Position numbers and translations under genes: made by a program
The notes under the pieces: model-generated
The model's database searches: none
What the model saw: the letters and a program-made list of their open reading frames with translations, nothing else
Told to the model about the DNA's origin: nothing
Shown: positions 50,733-59,648 of the stretch, piece after piece
Layout: each line of letters opens with the position of its first letter
How positions within the stretch are numbered: the first letter of the stretch is position 1
NCBI RefSeq assembly: GCF_023373525.1
Contig: NZ_CP097218.1
Location: 2,914,001-2,978,000 of the forward strand
Length of the DNA: 64,000 nt
DNA from: Brachybacterium kimchii
GTDB lineage: Bacteria; Actinomycetota; Actinomycetes; Actinomycetales; Dermabacteraceae
Direction of reading: 5' to 3'

Positions 50733-51757
50733 CCGGCCCGGTCACCTTCGGCGGTGCGGGCACGTCGCTTCGCATCGCGACCGTGAACATCAACGGCATC
50801 CGCGCGACCCTGCGCCGCGGCTTCGGGGACTGGCTGCACGAGCGCGGATGCGACGTGATCGCGCTGCAGGAGGTGCGGGCCCAGGCCGACAAGCTGCCCG
50901 CCGGTGCCTTCGGCGAGTGTCACGCGGCCCTCGACACCGGGAGCGTCCCCGGGCGCAACGGCGTCGCGGTGCTGACGCGGCAGCCGCCCGCGGCCGTGCG
51001 CACGTGGAGCGGCGCCGCGCTCCTGGCGGGACCGTCGGCATCCGGTGCAGAGCCCCCGGCATCCGGTGAGGGGCCCTCGGCATCGGATGAGGAGCCGAGC
51101 GCACAGGGCGAGACGCCCCTTCTCACCGAGGTCCCCGCAGCAGACCGCGTCGTCCTCCCGCGGGGTCTGCGACCCTTCGCCGAGCAGGGACGATACATCG
51201 AGGTCGACCTCGCCGATGCTCCGGTGACGATCGCGAGCCTCTACCTTCCCAAGGGCGGTCTGCCGGCCGAGCTGCAGCGGCCCGAGAGGATGCGCGAGGC
51301 GCCCGACGGCGGCGCCCGGTACGCGCGCAAGATGGCGTTCATGGCCGCCTTCTCGACCTACCTCACGCGGACCCGTCGCGCCGCCGCGGCGGCCGGCCGC
51401 GAGTACCTGCTGATGGGCGACATGAACATCGCCCACACCCGCAGAGACCTCGCGGCGTGGCGCCGCAATCAGCAGAACGATGGCTTCCTGCCCGAGGAGC
51501 GGGAGTGGTTCGGGCAGCAGCTCGGTCCGCGGACGCTCGTCGACGTCGTGCGCTCGCTGCATCCCGAGGAGGACGGCCCGTACTCGTGGTGGTCCTGGCT
51601 CGGACAGTCGTTCGCGAAGGACGCGGGGTGGCGCATCGACTACCACCTGGCCACCCCGCGGCTCGCTCGCAGCGCACGCTGGGCGGCCGTGGACCGGGAG
51701 GTGGCGGGGACGCGGCTGTCGGACCATGCGCCGGTGGTGGTGGAGTACCGGGCCTGA
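50729..51757 (+). CDS. xth: Exodeoxyribonuclease III
   Basis: 342 residues, longer than typical (about 260-280). Endonuclease/exonuclease/phosphatase fold: IATVNINGIRATLRRGF, VIALQEVRA (metal-binding Glu), YLLMGDMNIAH, WWSWLGQSFAKDAGWRIDYHL and LSDHAPVVVEY (catalytic Asp-His). It acts as an AP endonuclease and 3' exonuclease in base-excision repair. The extra length is a Pro/Ser/Glu-rich insertion of about 40 residues built from four seven-residue repeats. The ATG overlaps the Nudix stop. Confidence 0.92.
   Translation: MTGPVTFGGAGTSLRIATVNINGIRATLRRGFGDWLHERGCDVIALQEVRAQADKLPAGAFGECHAALDTGSVPGRNGVAVLTRQPPAAVRTWSGAALLAGPSASGAEPPASGEGPSASDEEPSAQGETPLLTEVPAADRVVLPRGLRPFAEQGRYIEVDLADAPVTIASLYLPKGGLPAELQRPERMREAPDGGARYARKMAFMAAFSTYLTRTRRAAAAAGREYLLMGDMNIAHTRRDLAAWRRNQQNDGFLPEEREWFGQQLGPRTLVDVVRSLHPEEDGPYSWWSWLGQSFAKDAGWRIDYHLATPRLARSARWAAVDREVAGTRLSDHAPVVVEYRA
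51030..51113 (+). repeat. 21-bp imperfect tandem repeats within the exonuclease III gene
   Basis: CGGCATCCGGTG or close variants start at 51036, 51057 and 51078, giving heptads such as PSASGAE, PPASGEG, PSASDEE and PSAQGET. They lie in a disordered insertion between conserved blocks. Confidence 0.65.
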
Positions 51758-51896
51758 GGGCGCATGGACACGCCGCACCGGGTGCAGCGTGGAGCGATCA
51801 GCCGTACGATCCCCGTATCGCGGCAGCCGACCGGCGCGCCGTTCGTCAAGGGAGTTCGGCTCCCGGGTGGGTGGGCATCCTCTCCGGAGGCATGCC

Positions 51897-53117
51897 ATGC
51901 CGAACCCGTATTCCACGATCCTGCGCACGCCAGGGGCCGCACGCCGGTTGCTTGCCCTCCTGCTCAGCGCGCTTCCTCTGGGGATGCTGTCGCTGACGAT
52001 CATCCTCAGCGTGCAGGAATGGACAGGATCGCTGCGCGCAGCGGGCACGGTCAGCGCCCTGTTCGGGCTCGGCAACGCGATCGGCCTGACCGTCCAAGGT
52101 GCACTCATGGAGCGCCGAGGCGAACGCGGGCTGCTCCTCGTCACAGGGACCTCGTGCGCCGTAGCCCTGGCTATGTTCACCACGGTGGGCGTTCTCGAAG
52201 GGCCGCTCTGGGCCCTCGGGGTCCTGGCGTTGACCGGCGGGACGTGCGTCCCGGCGATCACCGCGGCCGCGCGCGCATGGCTTCCGCTCGCGTTCGCCGA
52301 GCCCACGGAGCGCAGCGCCTCCTACGCACTGCTCGCCGCACTGTTCCAGACGGCGGTCGCCGTCGGACCGCTGCTGCTGTCGCTCGCACTCCTGCTGCAC
52401 GGGCCCGTGCTGGCCCTCGCCCTCTCGGCGACCGCGATCCTCGCTGCGGTCCTCGTCTTCGCTCTCCCGCGCGACGAGAGGCGCGGTCCGGACACCTCGG
52501 CTGCGGATGTGGAGCCCCCACGGGCGCGACGAGTCGACCCGGAGCGTCGCGCGGCCCGACGATCACGGTTGTCACCCGGCATGCTGACGATCCTGTGCGC
52601 AGAAGCGCTGGGCGGCATCGCCGTCGGCGCCACGGGCGTCGCCGTCCCCGCGGCAATGGACTCCGCGGGCAGGCCAGTTCTCGTCGGCGTGGGCTTCGCG
52701 GCGCTCGCGTGCGGCGAGGTGCTCACCGCACTGATCATCGGCGCAAGGCCCATTCCGACTCATCGCCGAATGATCCTGCCCCTGGCCCTGGCCGGATCTG
52801 CGTTCTCCGCGCTGCTCGTCCTGCTCAGCGCAGCGTCTCCTGGACTCCTGGTTCTGGCGATGATGATCCTGGGCGCGTCGACTGCACCCGCCACGCTCGC
52901 GAAGTCCGCGCTGCTCGATGTGGTCTCCACGGCGGACGCGGTGGCACGCGGCTACTCGCAGCTCGTCGCCGTCAGCCTGATCTCTGCCGCTGCCGGGAGC
53001 GCTCTGGCCGGCCAGCTCTCCGACGCCCTGAGCCCGCTAGGCCTGCTGGTCGTACCCGTCGCCTCGCTCGGCCTCGCTGCCGCCTGGACCGCGTCCCGCA
53101 TGCGAACACTCAGATGA
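51897..53117 (+). CDS. MFS transporter
   Basis: 406 residues with 12 likely membrane segments and a central charged loop (PRDERRGPDTSAADVEPPRARR). The motif between helices 2 and 3 is QGALMERRGERGLLLVTG, the usual A-motif region. It belongs to a poorly characterised branch of MFS; related proteins are annotated as drug or sugar efflux carriers, but cargo is not deducible. GGAGG six bases before the ATG fixes the start. Its base composition looks slightly less GC-rich than its neighbours, a weak hint only. Confidence 0.87.
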   Translation: MPNPYSTILRTPGAARRLLALLLSALPLGMLSLTIILSVQEWTGSLRAAGTVSALFGLGNAIGLTVQGALMERRGERGLLLVTGTSCAVALAMFTTVGVLEGPLWALGVLALTGGTCVPAITAAARAWLPLAFAEPTERSASYALLAALFQTAVAVGPLLLSLALLLHGPVLALALSATAILAAVLVFALPRDERRGPDTSAADVEPPRARRVDPERRAARRSRLSPGMLTILCAEALGGIAVGATGVAVPAAMDSAGRPVLVGVGFAALACGEVLTALIIGARPIPTHRRMILPLALAGSAFSALLVLLSAASPGLLVLAMMILGASTAPATLAKSALLDVVSTADAVARGYSQLVAVSLISAAAGSALAGQLSDALSPLGLLVVPVASLGLAAAWTASRMRTLR

Positions 53118-53199
53118 CAAAGCCGGTGCACGCCCCGCGAAGACGAGCGGAATGCACTCCGCAGATCCTCCCGCGCGGACCGTCGGCCATGATGACCGT

Positions 53200-53547
53200 A
53201 TGGCTTCGTATTCCGGGAGCGACTTCTACTGCGACGTCGCCATTCCTCACCCTGACCTCCTCGACGTCGTGCTCGAGAACCAGCGCGCGCTCGCGTTCCA
53301 CCACACCTGCCCGTTCTGGGAGGTACACATCGTGGTGGTCCCGAAGTCGCACACCCCCTCGCTCACGGACACTTCTCCGGACGATGGCGAGGACCTGGCG
53401 GCCCTGTTGGCGGCCGTGAAGGAGGTGGCGCGCGGGGTCGAGCAGGAACACGGCGCGGCCACCGTCACCACGAATCTCGGGGCGTACCAGGACTCGAAGC
53501 ATCTGCACGTGCACATCCACTCCGGGGGCCGACGGACGGTCGACTGA
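53200..53547 (+). CDS. HIT-family hydrolase
   Basis: 115 residues. The histidine triad is HLHVHIH near the C-terminus; FYCDVAIPHPD, FHHTCPFWEVHIVVVPKSHTPSLTD form the rest of the fold. Such proteins hydrolyse nucleotide phosphoramidates or similar (Hint-like). I start at the ATG at 53200, because the domain begins here; a weak CATGAT box lies six bases upstream. A frame to 53152 is open without a site. Confidence 0.85.
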   Translation: MASYSGSDFYCDVAIPHPDLLDVVLENQRALAFHHTCPFWEVHIVVVPKSHTPSLTDTSPDDGEDLAALLAAVKEVARGVEQEHGAATVTTNLGAYQDSKHLHVHIHSGGRRTVD

Positions 53548-53675
53548 CCGTTCAGAGCACGACGATCCCACCGCTCCCGTTCCGTGCCACGTCCCTCCCG
53601 TCCGGCTCCGTCGACACACGCCGTCACATCCGCACGCGGCGGGAACACCTCGGCCCATCACGCGTTGCACCACGC

Positions 53676-54317
53676 ATGACAACCATCGGAATCATCGGCG
53701 CAGGCAACATCGGCAGCCAGGTCGCACGTGCGGCCCTGACGGCGGGATACGACGTGGTCATCGCGAACTCGCGGGGACCCGAGACGCTCGCGGACCTCGT
53801 CTCCGAGCTCGGTGACGACGCGCGCGCCGCGACCGCGACGGAGGCGGGCGAGGCGGGCGACGTGGTCGTCGTGACCGTCCCCCTGAAGGCGATCGACCGG
53901 ATCCCCGTCGAGCCCCTCGCCGGGAAGATCGTCCTGGACACGAACAACTACTACCCCGGTCGCGACGGGCAGATCCCGGCGCTGGACGCGGGCGAGACCA
54001 CCACCTCGCAGCTGCTCCAGGAACACCTGCCGACCTCGAAGGTCGTCAAGGCGTTCAACCACATCCCGGCGGCCGACATCACGACCGACGTCGCCCCGGC
54101 GGGCACGCCGGACCGTCGGGCGCTCGCGGTCTCGAGCGATGATCCCGAGGCGCTCGAGTTCGCGACGAAGCTGTACGACGAGTTCGGATTCGACGCGGTC
54201 GACGTGAGTCCGCTCAGCGAGTCGTGGCGGGTCGAGCGCGACCGTCCCGCGTACGTGGTGCGCCAGAACGCCGAGCAGCTGCGCGCGAACCTCGCGAAGG
54301 CGCAGCGCGAGGGCTGA
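53676..54317 (+). CDS. F420-dependent NADP reductase-like protein, second copy
   Basis: 213 residues. TTIGIIGAGNIGSQVARAALTAGYDVVIANSRGPETL, VLDTNNYYPGRDGQ, VVKAFNHIPAADI and VSPLSESWRVERD are the same blocks in the same order as in the protein at 17517-18224, so the two are paralogues. The NADP-binding fold is intact; the actual substrate and whether F420 is used are unknown. No clear ribosome site is seen before the ATG. Confidence 0.82.
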   Translation: MTTIGIIGAGNIGSQVARAALTAGYDVVIANSRGPETLADLVSELGDDARAATATEAGEAGDVVVVTVPLKAIDRIPVEPLAGKIVLDTNNYYPGRDGQIPALDAGETTTSQLLQEHLPTSKVVKAFNHIPAADITTDVAPAGTPDRRALAVSSDDPEALEFATKLYDEFGFDAVDVSPLSESWRVERDRPAYVVRQNAEQLRANLAKAQREG

Positions 54318-54362
54318 GAAGGCTCGGTCGACGACGGGCCGACGAGTGAGGGGCGGCGCGGC

Positions 54363-54629
54363 TCAGGCCGCGCCGCGACCGTCGTCGGCCCGCTCCTCGT
54401 TGTCGTAGCCGAGGACCTCCGGCTCGCCCGTACGGGTATCCAGCCCGTGGTCCACGCGGTACTCGCGCACCACGAGCCGATCGCGCACCACCAGGGCGAT
54501 CAGCAGGCCGACCGCCGTGACCGTCACCTTCACGTTCGCCGCCCAGTGCGCGTTGTAGGCGAGGACCAACGTCACGATGATGATCACCGCGGTGATGCCT
54601 CCGGACGCCCGTCGCATATCTCCACGCAT
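54363..54629 (-). CDS. Small membrane protein, two predicted helices
   Basis: 88 residues. Two hydrophobic segments (GGITAVIIIVTLVLAY and VKVTVTAVGLLIALVV) with a short loop, then an acidic C-terminal tail (RTGEPEVLGYDNEERADDG). The ATG at 54629 has GGAGAAC upstream; a longer frame to 54752 lacks support. Family not recognised; similar tiny membrane proteins are common in actinobacteria. It converges with the F420-reductase-like gene 46 bp away. Confidence 0.6.
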   Translation of the reverse strand: MRGDMRRASGGITAVIIIVTLVLAYNAHWAANVKVTVTAVGLLIALVVRDRLVVREYRVDHGLDTRTGEPEVLGYDNEERADDGRGAA

Positions 54630-54779
54630 GTTCTCCACCGTAGCGAGAACGCGGCGGCGGGGAGCCGGATCCCTGGACGCAGATGTGTGCCGAACCCTCG
54701 GCCCCGTCGTCGGTTCCCCGATCTCTCGCTGCGCGCGCGGAAGCACCACCACACCCTGATGCCCCTGCGTGGGTCACGC

Positions 54780-54837
54780 ACCGGCATATAGCGGACCTCT
54801 CTGCCTATATGGGCAGAGAGGTCCGCTATACACCGGT
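54780..54837. repeat. Long hairpin in a divergent gap
   Basis: Perfect 19-bp arms (TATAGCGGACCTCTCTGCC and its complement) around a six-base loop TATATG, extended by a further five pairs (ACCGG/CCGGT) after a two-base internal loop. Neither flanking gene ends here, so it is not an ordinary terminator. The apex sequence TATATGGGC also occurs in the hairpin at 15911-15977. Confidence 0.65.
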
Positions 54838-54992
54838 CGGCGACAATTGCCCGCGCCAGCGCTGGCACCAGCGCCAGCACCGACGCCGCCACCAGCTCCC
54901 GCCAACTGCCAGGACACGCGCCCCGGCCCCCACGCGATCCGCCGCCACCCACCCGGCCCGAAAACCCCCTCCCCACCCCGCGCATCGCGGCC

Positions 54993-54998
54993 TAGTGT
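54993..54998 (+). promoter_or_regulatory. Leaderless-type -10 box of the tricorn-like protease gene
   Basis: TAGTGT seven bases before the ATG at 55006, with no Shine-Dalgarno sequence. It selects this start from a frame that is open to 54769. Confidence 0.45.
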
Positions 54999-55005
54999 GG
55001 ATCGC

Positions 55006-58000
55006 ATGCCATCGACGCCCACTGACGTGCCCACCGATTCGCCCTCGACGCCCTCCTCGACGAGCCCCACCGCACCCGGCAGCGCGTACCTGCGCTACCC
55101 CGATGTCCGCGGCGATCGCATCGTCTTCACCGCGGCCGACGCCGTCTGGGCGGCCCCGCTCTCCGGCGGCCACGCCTGGCGACTGAGCGAGGACTCCGCG
55201 CCCGTCGCCTACCCGCGGATCTCGCCGGACGGCACGCAGGTCGCCTTCACCTCGCGCGCGACCGGCAGCCCGGAGGTCCACCTGGTCCCGATCGACGGCA
55301 CGGGCGCCGCGCGCCGCCTCACCTGGTGGGCGAACCGGCACACCCGCGTCGCGGGCTGGCTGCCGGACGGCCGCATCATCGTCACCAGCGGCCACGGCGC
55401 CACGCTCTCCTCGCGCGATGCGCAGCTGTGGGCGCTGGACGCCGAGGGCCGTGTAGAGCTGCTGCCCTTCGGGCGCGCGAGCGAGGTCGCGGTGCACGAG
55501 GGCACCGGGACCACCGTCGTCGCGACCATGTGGCGCAAGGAGCCGGTCACCTGGAAGCACTACCAGGGCGGCACCGCGGCTCGGCTGTGGATCACCCGCG
55601 AGGACCTCCCCATCGACGCCCCGCACGAGGCCCATGCCGCGCGCTCGTGGGAGCCGCTGCGCGACGACCTGCTGGCGAACAAGACGCGCCTGGCGTTCGT
55701 CGGCGACCGGCTGCTGTTCGCCTCGGACACCCCGGGCGAGGGCGCCGCGATCACCGACCGGGCCACCGGCAACCTGTGGTCGGTCGCCCTGGACGGCTCC
55801 GATCTGCGTGCACACACGCACCTGACCAGCGAGGACGGGTATCTGCGCGATCCGGCGTCCGACGGCGCCTCGATCGTCTTCTCCTCCCGCGGCCGTCTGT
55901 TCGCGATGGACGGGCCCGACGCCGCGCCGCGCGAGATTCCTGTGATCGTCGCGGGCGTGGGCTCCGCCCGCCGCATGCGCGCGGCCGACCCGCACAAGAA
56001 CCTGCTGGCCATGCGCCCCACCTTCGACGCCCGCGCGAGCGTGGTCGAGTGGCGCGGCTCCGCGCACGTCCTCACCCATCGCGGCGGGCCCTCGCGCCTG
56101 CTCGCGGGCTCGTGCGGACTGCGCTTCCGGGAGGCGACGCCCCTGGGGCGCTCCCCGTTCGCCGTGATCGTCACCGATGAGCTCGCCCAGGGCGACCGCA
56201 CCGACCCCGACGCCTTCACGGGCCGCACGGGCTCCGACGCCCTCGCCCTGCGCCGCCTCGACGCCGAGGGCGAGCAGATCACGCTCGACCTCGGCTCCGT
56301 CGGCCGCATCCTCCACGCCGTCCCCTCGCCGGACGGCACCCGCATCGCGATCGCCACCCACGACTACGTGGTGCGGGTGGTGACCCTGCGCGGCATCCTC
56401 GACCCGGCCGGCACCAGCGGGAAGGATGCGAGCACCGCCGAGGACCACCCTGACGTCCCGCGTCTGGACTCGGTGCGCGAGGTGGGAACGTCGCATCACG
56501 GCGAGATCAGCGACCTCGCCTGGTCGCCGGACTCGCGGTTCCTCACCTGGGCGCAGCCGCGCAGCGAGTTCGCCTCCCAGCTCATGGTCTCCGAGGTCGC
56601 GGACCCGGAGCCGACGGGACGCGCGCTGACCAGCGGACGCTTCCTCGAGTCCTCGCCGACCTTCACGGCCGACGGCAAGCACCTCGCGTTCGTCTCCGCC
56701 CGCACGTTCGAGACCCAGTACGACGACATCGTCTTCGACCTCGGTTTCGTCGACTCCCAGCGCCCGTTCCTGCTGCCGCTCGAGCGGACCACCCGCGACC
56801 CCTTCGGGCCCGACGCCGACGGCTGGCTCCCCGGCGGCGAGGAGAAGCCCGGCGAGTCGGGCGGCGAGGGGCACGGCGGCACCGGGACCGGGTCGAGCCC
56901 GGCCTCGCCGTCGGCCGATCCCGCCTCCGGGAGCGCACGCACCAACACCCATCGCGGCGCCCCCTCGCCGGCGGATCTGTCCGCGCCGGCGACCGCGTCG
57001 AGCGCCGCGGGCGCGCAGGACGCCGAGCGCCCGCCGCAGACCACCATCGACCTCGACGCGGCGGAGGAGCGGGTCGTCCCGTTCCCCGTCCCCTCCGGGC
57101 ACTTCACGGACCTGCAGGCCGTCGCGGGCGGCGTGATCTGGCTGCGCCACCCGGCCGAGGGCGTGCTGGGCACGACCCGTGCGGGCCTCGAGGACGAGGC
57201 GCCGAAGCCCACGCTCGAGCTGTGGGCCTTCACCGACCACAAGGTCACCGTGCTCGCCGAGGGTGTGGACCAGGTGTGGGTCTCGGGCGACGGGAAGCAG
57301 CTGGTCACGCGGCAGGGCGAGGCGTTCGTGCAGATCCCCGCGGACCGCAAGGTCGAGGACGAGGATCCCGCCCGCATCACGATCGACCTGGGGCGTCTGA
57401 CGCTGCGCGTCGACCCGGTGCTCGAGCGCCGCGGCATGCTCTGGGACAACTACCGGATCATGGCGCAGCAGTACTGGCGCGCGGACATGGACGGGCAGGA
57501 CTGGCACGCGATGGTCTCGTGGTACGACGAGGTCGTGGATCGCCTGGTCACGGCCGACGACTTCGCGGACATGATGTGGGAGGTCGTCGCCGAGCTCGGC
57601 ACGAGCCACGCCTATGTGATGCCGGCGCCCGGCGATCGCGAGACCGAGGGCGCACCGGGCCTGCTCGGCGCGGACTTCCGGATCGAGGGCGGGTCGGCCG
57701 ACGGCTCCGTCGCGCGCCTCGTCATCGCGCGGATCCTGCGCGGGGAGTCCTCGGACCCCGACGCGCGCTCCCCGCTGCTCGCACCGGGCGTCGCGGCCCG
57801 GGAGGGCGATGCGGTCGTGCAGATCGGCGGGCGCGCGGTGGACGCGGGCGCGGGCGTCGGGCCGCTGCTCGCGGGGTGCGCGGAGAAGCCCACCGAGATC
57901 GTCCTCGAGCGCGACGGCGAGCGCCGCCGCGTGGTCGTCACGCCGCTCGCCGACGAGTCGCAGCTGCGCTACCAGGACTGGGTGGCCTCGCGACGGGCCT

Positions 58001-58635
58001 TCGTCGCCGAGCACTCCGACGGCCGCCTGGGCTACCTGCACATCCCCGACATGGTCTCGAGCGGCTGGGCGCAGATGCACCGCGACCTGCGGGACGCCTC
58101 CGCGAAGGAGGGCCTGGTCGTGGACGTGCGCTACAACAGCGGCGGCCACACCTCGCAGCTGGTCACCGACCGTCTGGCCCGCAGGGTCGTCTCCTGGGAC
58201 TATCCGCGCGGCGAGCAGCCCTCGACCTACCCGGCGTTCGCGCCGCGAGGACCGGTCGTGTTCGTGACGAACCAGGAGGCCGGGTCCGACGGCGACATCG
58301 TGGGCGCGGTCGCGAAGTCCATGAAGATCGGCCCGCTCATCGGCACCCGCACCTGGGGCGGCGTGATCGGCATCGACGGTCGCTTCGACCTGGTCGACGG
58401 CACGGGCGTCACCGAGCCGAAGTACGCGAGCTGGTTCGCGGGCGTGGACTGGACCATCGAGAACTACGGCGTGGACCCCGACATCGAGGTGCCGTTCCCG
58501 CCCAACGAGTGGCTCGCGGGCAAGGACCCGCAGCTCAGCCGCGGCATCGAGGAGGCCCTGGCCACGCTCGAGCAGACGCCCGCGGCCGTGGCTCCGCCGC
58601 TGCCGCCGGCACGGTTCGGGGGCGGCGAGGGCTGA
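55006..58635 (+). CDS. Tricorn-like S41-family protease
   Basis: 1209 residues. Order: a short Thr/Ser/Pro-rich N-terminus; beta-propeller repeats of TolB/WD40 type (YPRISPDGTQVAFTS, PSPDGTRIAIATHDYVV, LAWSPDSRFLTWAQP, PTFTADGKHLAFVSA); a disordered Gly/Ser/Pro/Ala linker at about 605-685; the tricorn core domain; a PDZ segment (GVAAREGDAVVQIGGRAVDAG); and the S41 protease core with LVVDVRYNSGGHTSQL and NQEAGSDGDIVGAV, where the Ser of GSDGD is the likely nucleophile. No signal peptide, so probably cytoplasmic peptide degradation. Convergent with a MarR gene. Confidence 0.93.
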   Translation: MPSTPTDVPTDSPSTPSSTSPTAPGSAYLRYPDVRGDRIVFTAADAVWAAPLSGGHAWRLSEDSAPVAYPRISPDGTQVAFTSRATGSPEVHLVPIDGTGAARRLTWWANRHTRVAGWLPDGRIIVTSGHGATLSSRDAQLWALDAEGRVELLPFGRASEVAVHEGTGTTVVATMWRKEPVTWKHYQGGTAARLWITREDLPIDAPHEAHAARSWEPLRDDLLANKTRLAFVGDRLLFASDTPGEGAAITDRATGNLWSVALDGSDLRAHTHLTSEDGYLRDPASDGASIVFSSRGRLFAMDGPDAAPREIPVIVAGVGSARRMRAADPHKNLLAMRPTFDARASVVEWRGSAHVLTHRGGPSRLLAGSCGLRFREATPLGRSPFAVIVTDELAQGDRTDPDAFTGRTGSDALALRRLDAEGEQITLDLGSVGRILHAVPSPDGTRIAIATHDYVVRVVTLRGILDPAGTSGKDASTAEDHPDVPRLDSVREVGTSHHGEISDLAWSPDSRFLTWAQPRSEFASQLMVSEVADPEPTGRALTSGRFLESSPTFTADGKHLAFVSARTFETQYDDIVFDLGFVDSQRPFLLPLERTTRDPFGPDADGWLPGGEEKPGESGGEGHGGTGTGSSPASPSADPASGSARTNTHRGAPSPADLSAPATASSAAGAQDAERPPQTTIDLDAAEERVVPFPVPSGHFTDLQAVAGGVIWLRHPAEGVLGTTRAGLEDEAPKPTLELWAFTDHKVTVLAEGVDQVWVSGDGKQLVTRQGEAFVQIPADRKVEDEDPARITIDLGRLTLRVDPVLERRGMLWDNYRIMAQQYWRADMDGQDWHAMVSWYDEVVDRLVTADDFADMMWEVVAELGTSHAYVMPAPGDRETEGAPGLLGADFRIEGGSADGSVARLVIARILRGESSDPDARSPLLAPGVAAREGDAVVQIGGRAVDAGAGVGPLLAGCAEKPTEIVLERDGERRRVVVTPLADESQLRYQDWVASRRAFVAEHSDGRLGYLHIPDMVSSGWAQMHRDLRDASAKEGLVVDVRYNSGGHTSQLVTDRLARRVVSWDYPRGEQPSTYPAFAPRGPVVFVTNQEAGSDGDIVGAVAKSMKIGPLIGTRTWGGVIGIDGRFDLVDGTGVTEPKYASWFAGVDWTIENYGVDPDIEVPFPPNEWLAGKDPQLSRGIEEALATLEQTPAAVAPPLPPARFGGGEG

Positions 58636-58642
58636 GCGGGCA

Positions 58643-58664
58643 GAGGACTGCCGGATCAGTCCTC
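58643..58664. terminator. Hairpin between convergent protease and MarR genes
   Basis: Perfect 8-bp arms (GAGGACTG and CAGTCCTC) with a six-base loop. It begins seven bases after the protease stop and overlaps the MarR stop. Likely bidirectional terminator. Confidence 0.55.
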
Positions 58665-59195
58665 GTCGAGAGTCCGGATGAGGGCGCCGAGACCGTCGAG
58701 CATGGCCTCGGCGCCCTCGCCGTCGAGCGCGTCGAGCATCTGCGCCTCGATGCCGCGCACGTGCGCATCGGCCGCGTCGAGCAGGGCGATCCCCTCGCAG
58801 GTGATCTCGATGGGCAGGCGTCGACCGCTCGGCGCGGTGTCCGGACGAGTGATGAGTCCGCGGGACTGCAGGCCTTTGACCACGGCGTTCATCGACTGCG
58901 CGGAGACGAAGCCGGCGCGGGCGAGTTCTGCGTTGGTCTGCCCGGGGCGCTGTCGGAGGTTCTCGAGGCACACGTACTGGGGCACCGTGAGACCGAGCGG
59001 CCGCAGTCGTGCATCCATCCGGGAGTGCAGGGCGCCCTGCGCGCGCTTGAGCAGGTAACCGATGCGATGCCCGAGGTCGCCGGGAGCCGTGATCGGCGCC
59101 TCCGGCGCCCCGACGCGGCCTGCTCCGGCGGCCTCCGCTCCACCATCGCTCGAACCGGCATCGGTGACGGTGCCGCGCGTTTCGGATCCACTCAT
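58656..59195 (-). CDS. MarR-family transcriptional regulator
   Basis: 179 residues. After a 40-residue Gly/Ala/Ser-rich extension, the winged helix is GLTVPQYVCLENLRQRPGQTNAELARAGFVSAQSMNAVVKGLQSRGLI, and RPDTAPSGRRLPIEIT is the wing. MarR proteins are usually repressors relieved by small phenolic or oxidising ligands. It is divergent from a VOC-family gene, and two inverted copies of TCAATATCnnGACA lie between them, so it probably represses both. The ATG at 59195 lies next to the first copy. Confidence 0.88.
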   Translation of the reverse strand: MSGSETRGTVTDAGSSDGGAEAAGAGRVGAPEAPITAPGDLGHRIGYLLKRAQGALHSRMDARLRPLGLTVPQYVCLENLRQRPGQTNAELARAGFVSAQSMNAVVKGLQSRGLITRPDTAPSGRRLPIEITCEGIALLDAADAHVRGIEAQMLDALDGEGAEAMLDGLGALIRTLDED

Positions 59196-59196
59196 A

Positions 59197-59210
59197 TCAA
59201 TATCTTGACA
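59197..59210. promoter_or_regulatory. Candidate MarR operator, copy 1
   Basis: TCAATATCTTGACA, overlapping the -35 hexamer TTGACA of the VOC gene and one base upstream of the MarR start. It recurs inverted at 59239-59252 with 12 of 14 matches. Confidence 0.5.
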
Positions 59211-59233
59211 TACACACTCGGTGCGCGTTTGAT
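59205..59233 (+). promoter_or_regulatory. Promoter of the VOC gene
   Basis: TTGACA (59205-59210) and TTTGAT (59228-59233) with 17-bp spacing. Transcription would begin near 59240, inside the second operator copy, and reach a gene with GGAAGGAA as ribosome site. Confidence 0.5.
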
Positions 59234-59238
59234 GTCAG

Positions 59239-59252
59239 TGTCCTGATATTGA
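59239..59252. promoter_or_regulatory. Candidate MarR operator, copy 2 (inverted)
   Basis: TGTCCTGATATTGA is the reverse complement of copy 1 at 12 of 14 positions. It lies at the expected transcription start of the VOC gene. Confidence 0.5.
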
Positions 59253-59267
59253 TCGGAAGGAACCGCC

Positions 59268-59648
59268 ATGACCGCCCTCGGTCCCGACTTCATCGCCCTG
59301 CAGGTGCGCGACCTCGACGCCGCCGCGACCTTCTTCGAGGAGCACCTCGGTCTGCGCCGCGCGCCGGCGTCCCCTCCGGGCGCCGTCGTCTTCGTGACCC
59401 CCCCGATCCCCTTCGCGGTGCGCGAGCCGCTGCCCGGCGTCGACCTCGCCGCGGCGAGCCCGAGGCCCGGCACCGGGGTCGCCCTGTGGCTCGCGGTCGA
59501 GGACGCCGATGCCCTGCACGAGCACCTCGTCGGCGCGGGCGTCGAGGTGCTCGGCCCCGTCGCCGACTCGCCCTTCGGCCGGACCCTGACCTTCGTCGGC
59601 CCCGAGGGGTACGCACTCACCGCCCACACCGCGGAGGACCCCGCGTGA
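59268..59648 (+). CDS. VOC-family (glyoxalase/bleomycin-resistance-like) protein
   Basis: 126 residues. PDFIALQVRDLDAAATFFEEHLGLRRAPA, GTGVALWLAVEDADALHEHLVGAGVEVLGPV and FGRTLTFVGPEGYALTAH are the two beta-alpha-beta-beta-beta repeats of the family. Function may be a glyoxalase-like enzyme, a dioxygenase or a ligand binder. Divergence from a MarR gene with paired operators suggests induction by the compound it handles. GGAAGGAA precedes the ATG. Its stop overlaps the next gene by one base. Confidence 0.85.
   Translation: MTALGPDFIALQVRDLDAAATFFEEHLGLRRAPASPPGAVVFVTPPIPFAVREPLPGVDLAAASPRPGTGVALWLAVEDADALHEHLVGAGVEVLGPVADSPFGRTLTFVGPEGYALTAHTAEDPA

Larger units (their letters stand above)
54630..55005. 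other. 376-bp divergent intergenic region with a long hairpin
   Basis: No gene is supported. It contains the inverted repeat at 54780-54837, a GCCAGC-rich stretch (54851-54886) with a 12-bp palindrome GCCAGCGCTGGC, and the -10 box of the protease gene at its right end. Confidence 0.5.

Noticed and set aside
54826..58971. A 1381-codon open frame on the minus strand opposite the tricorn-like protease
   Set aside because: It is the antisense shadow of a well-supported protease gene in very GC-rich DNA. Its translation is Arg/Gly/His-rich with no domain and no start signal.
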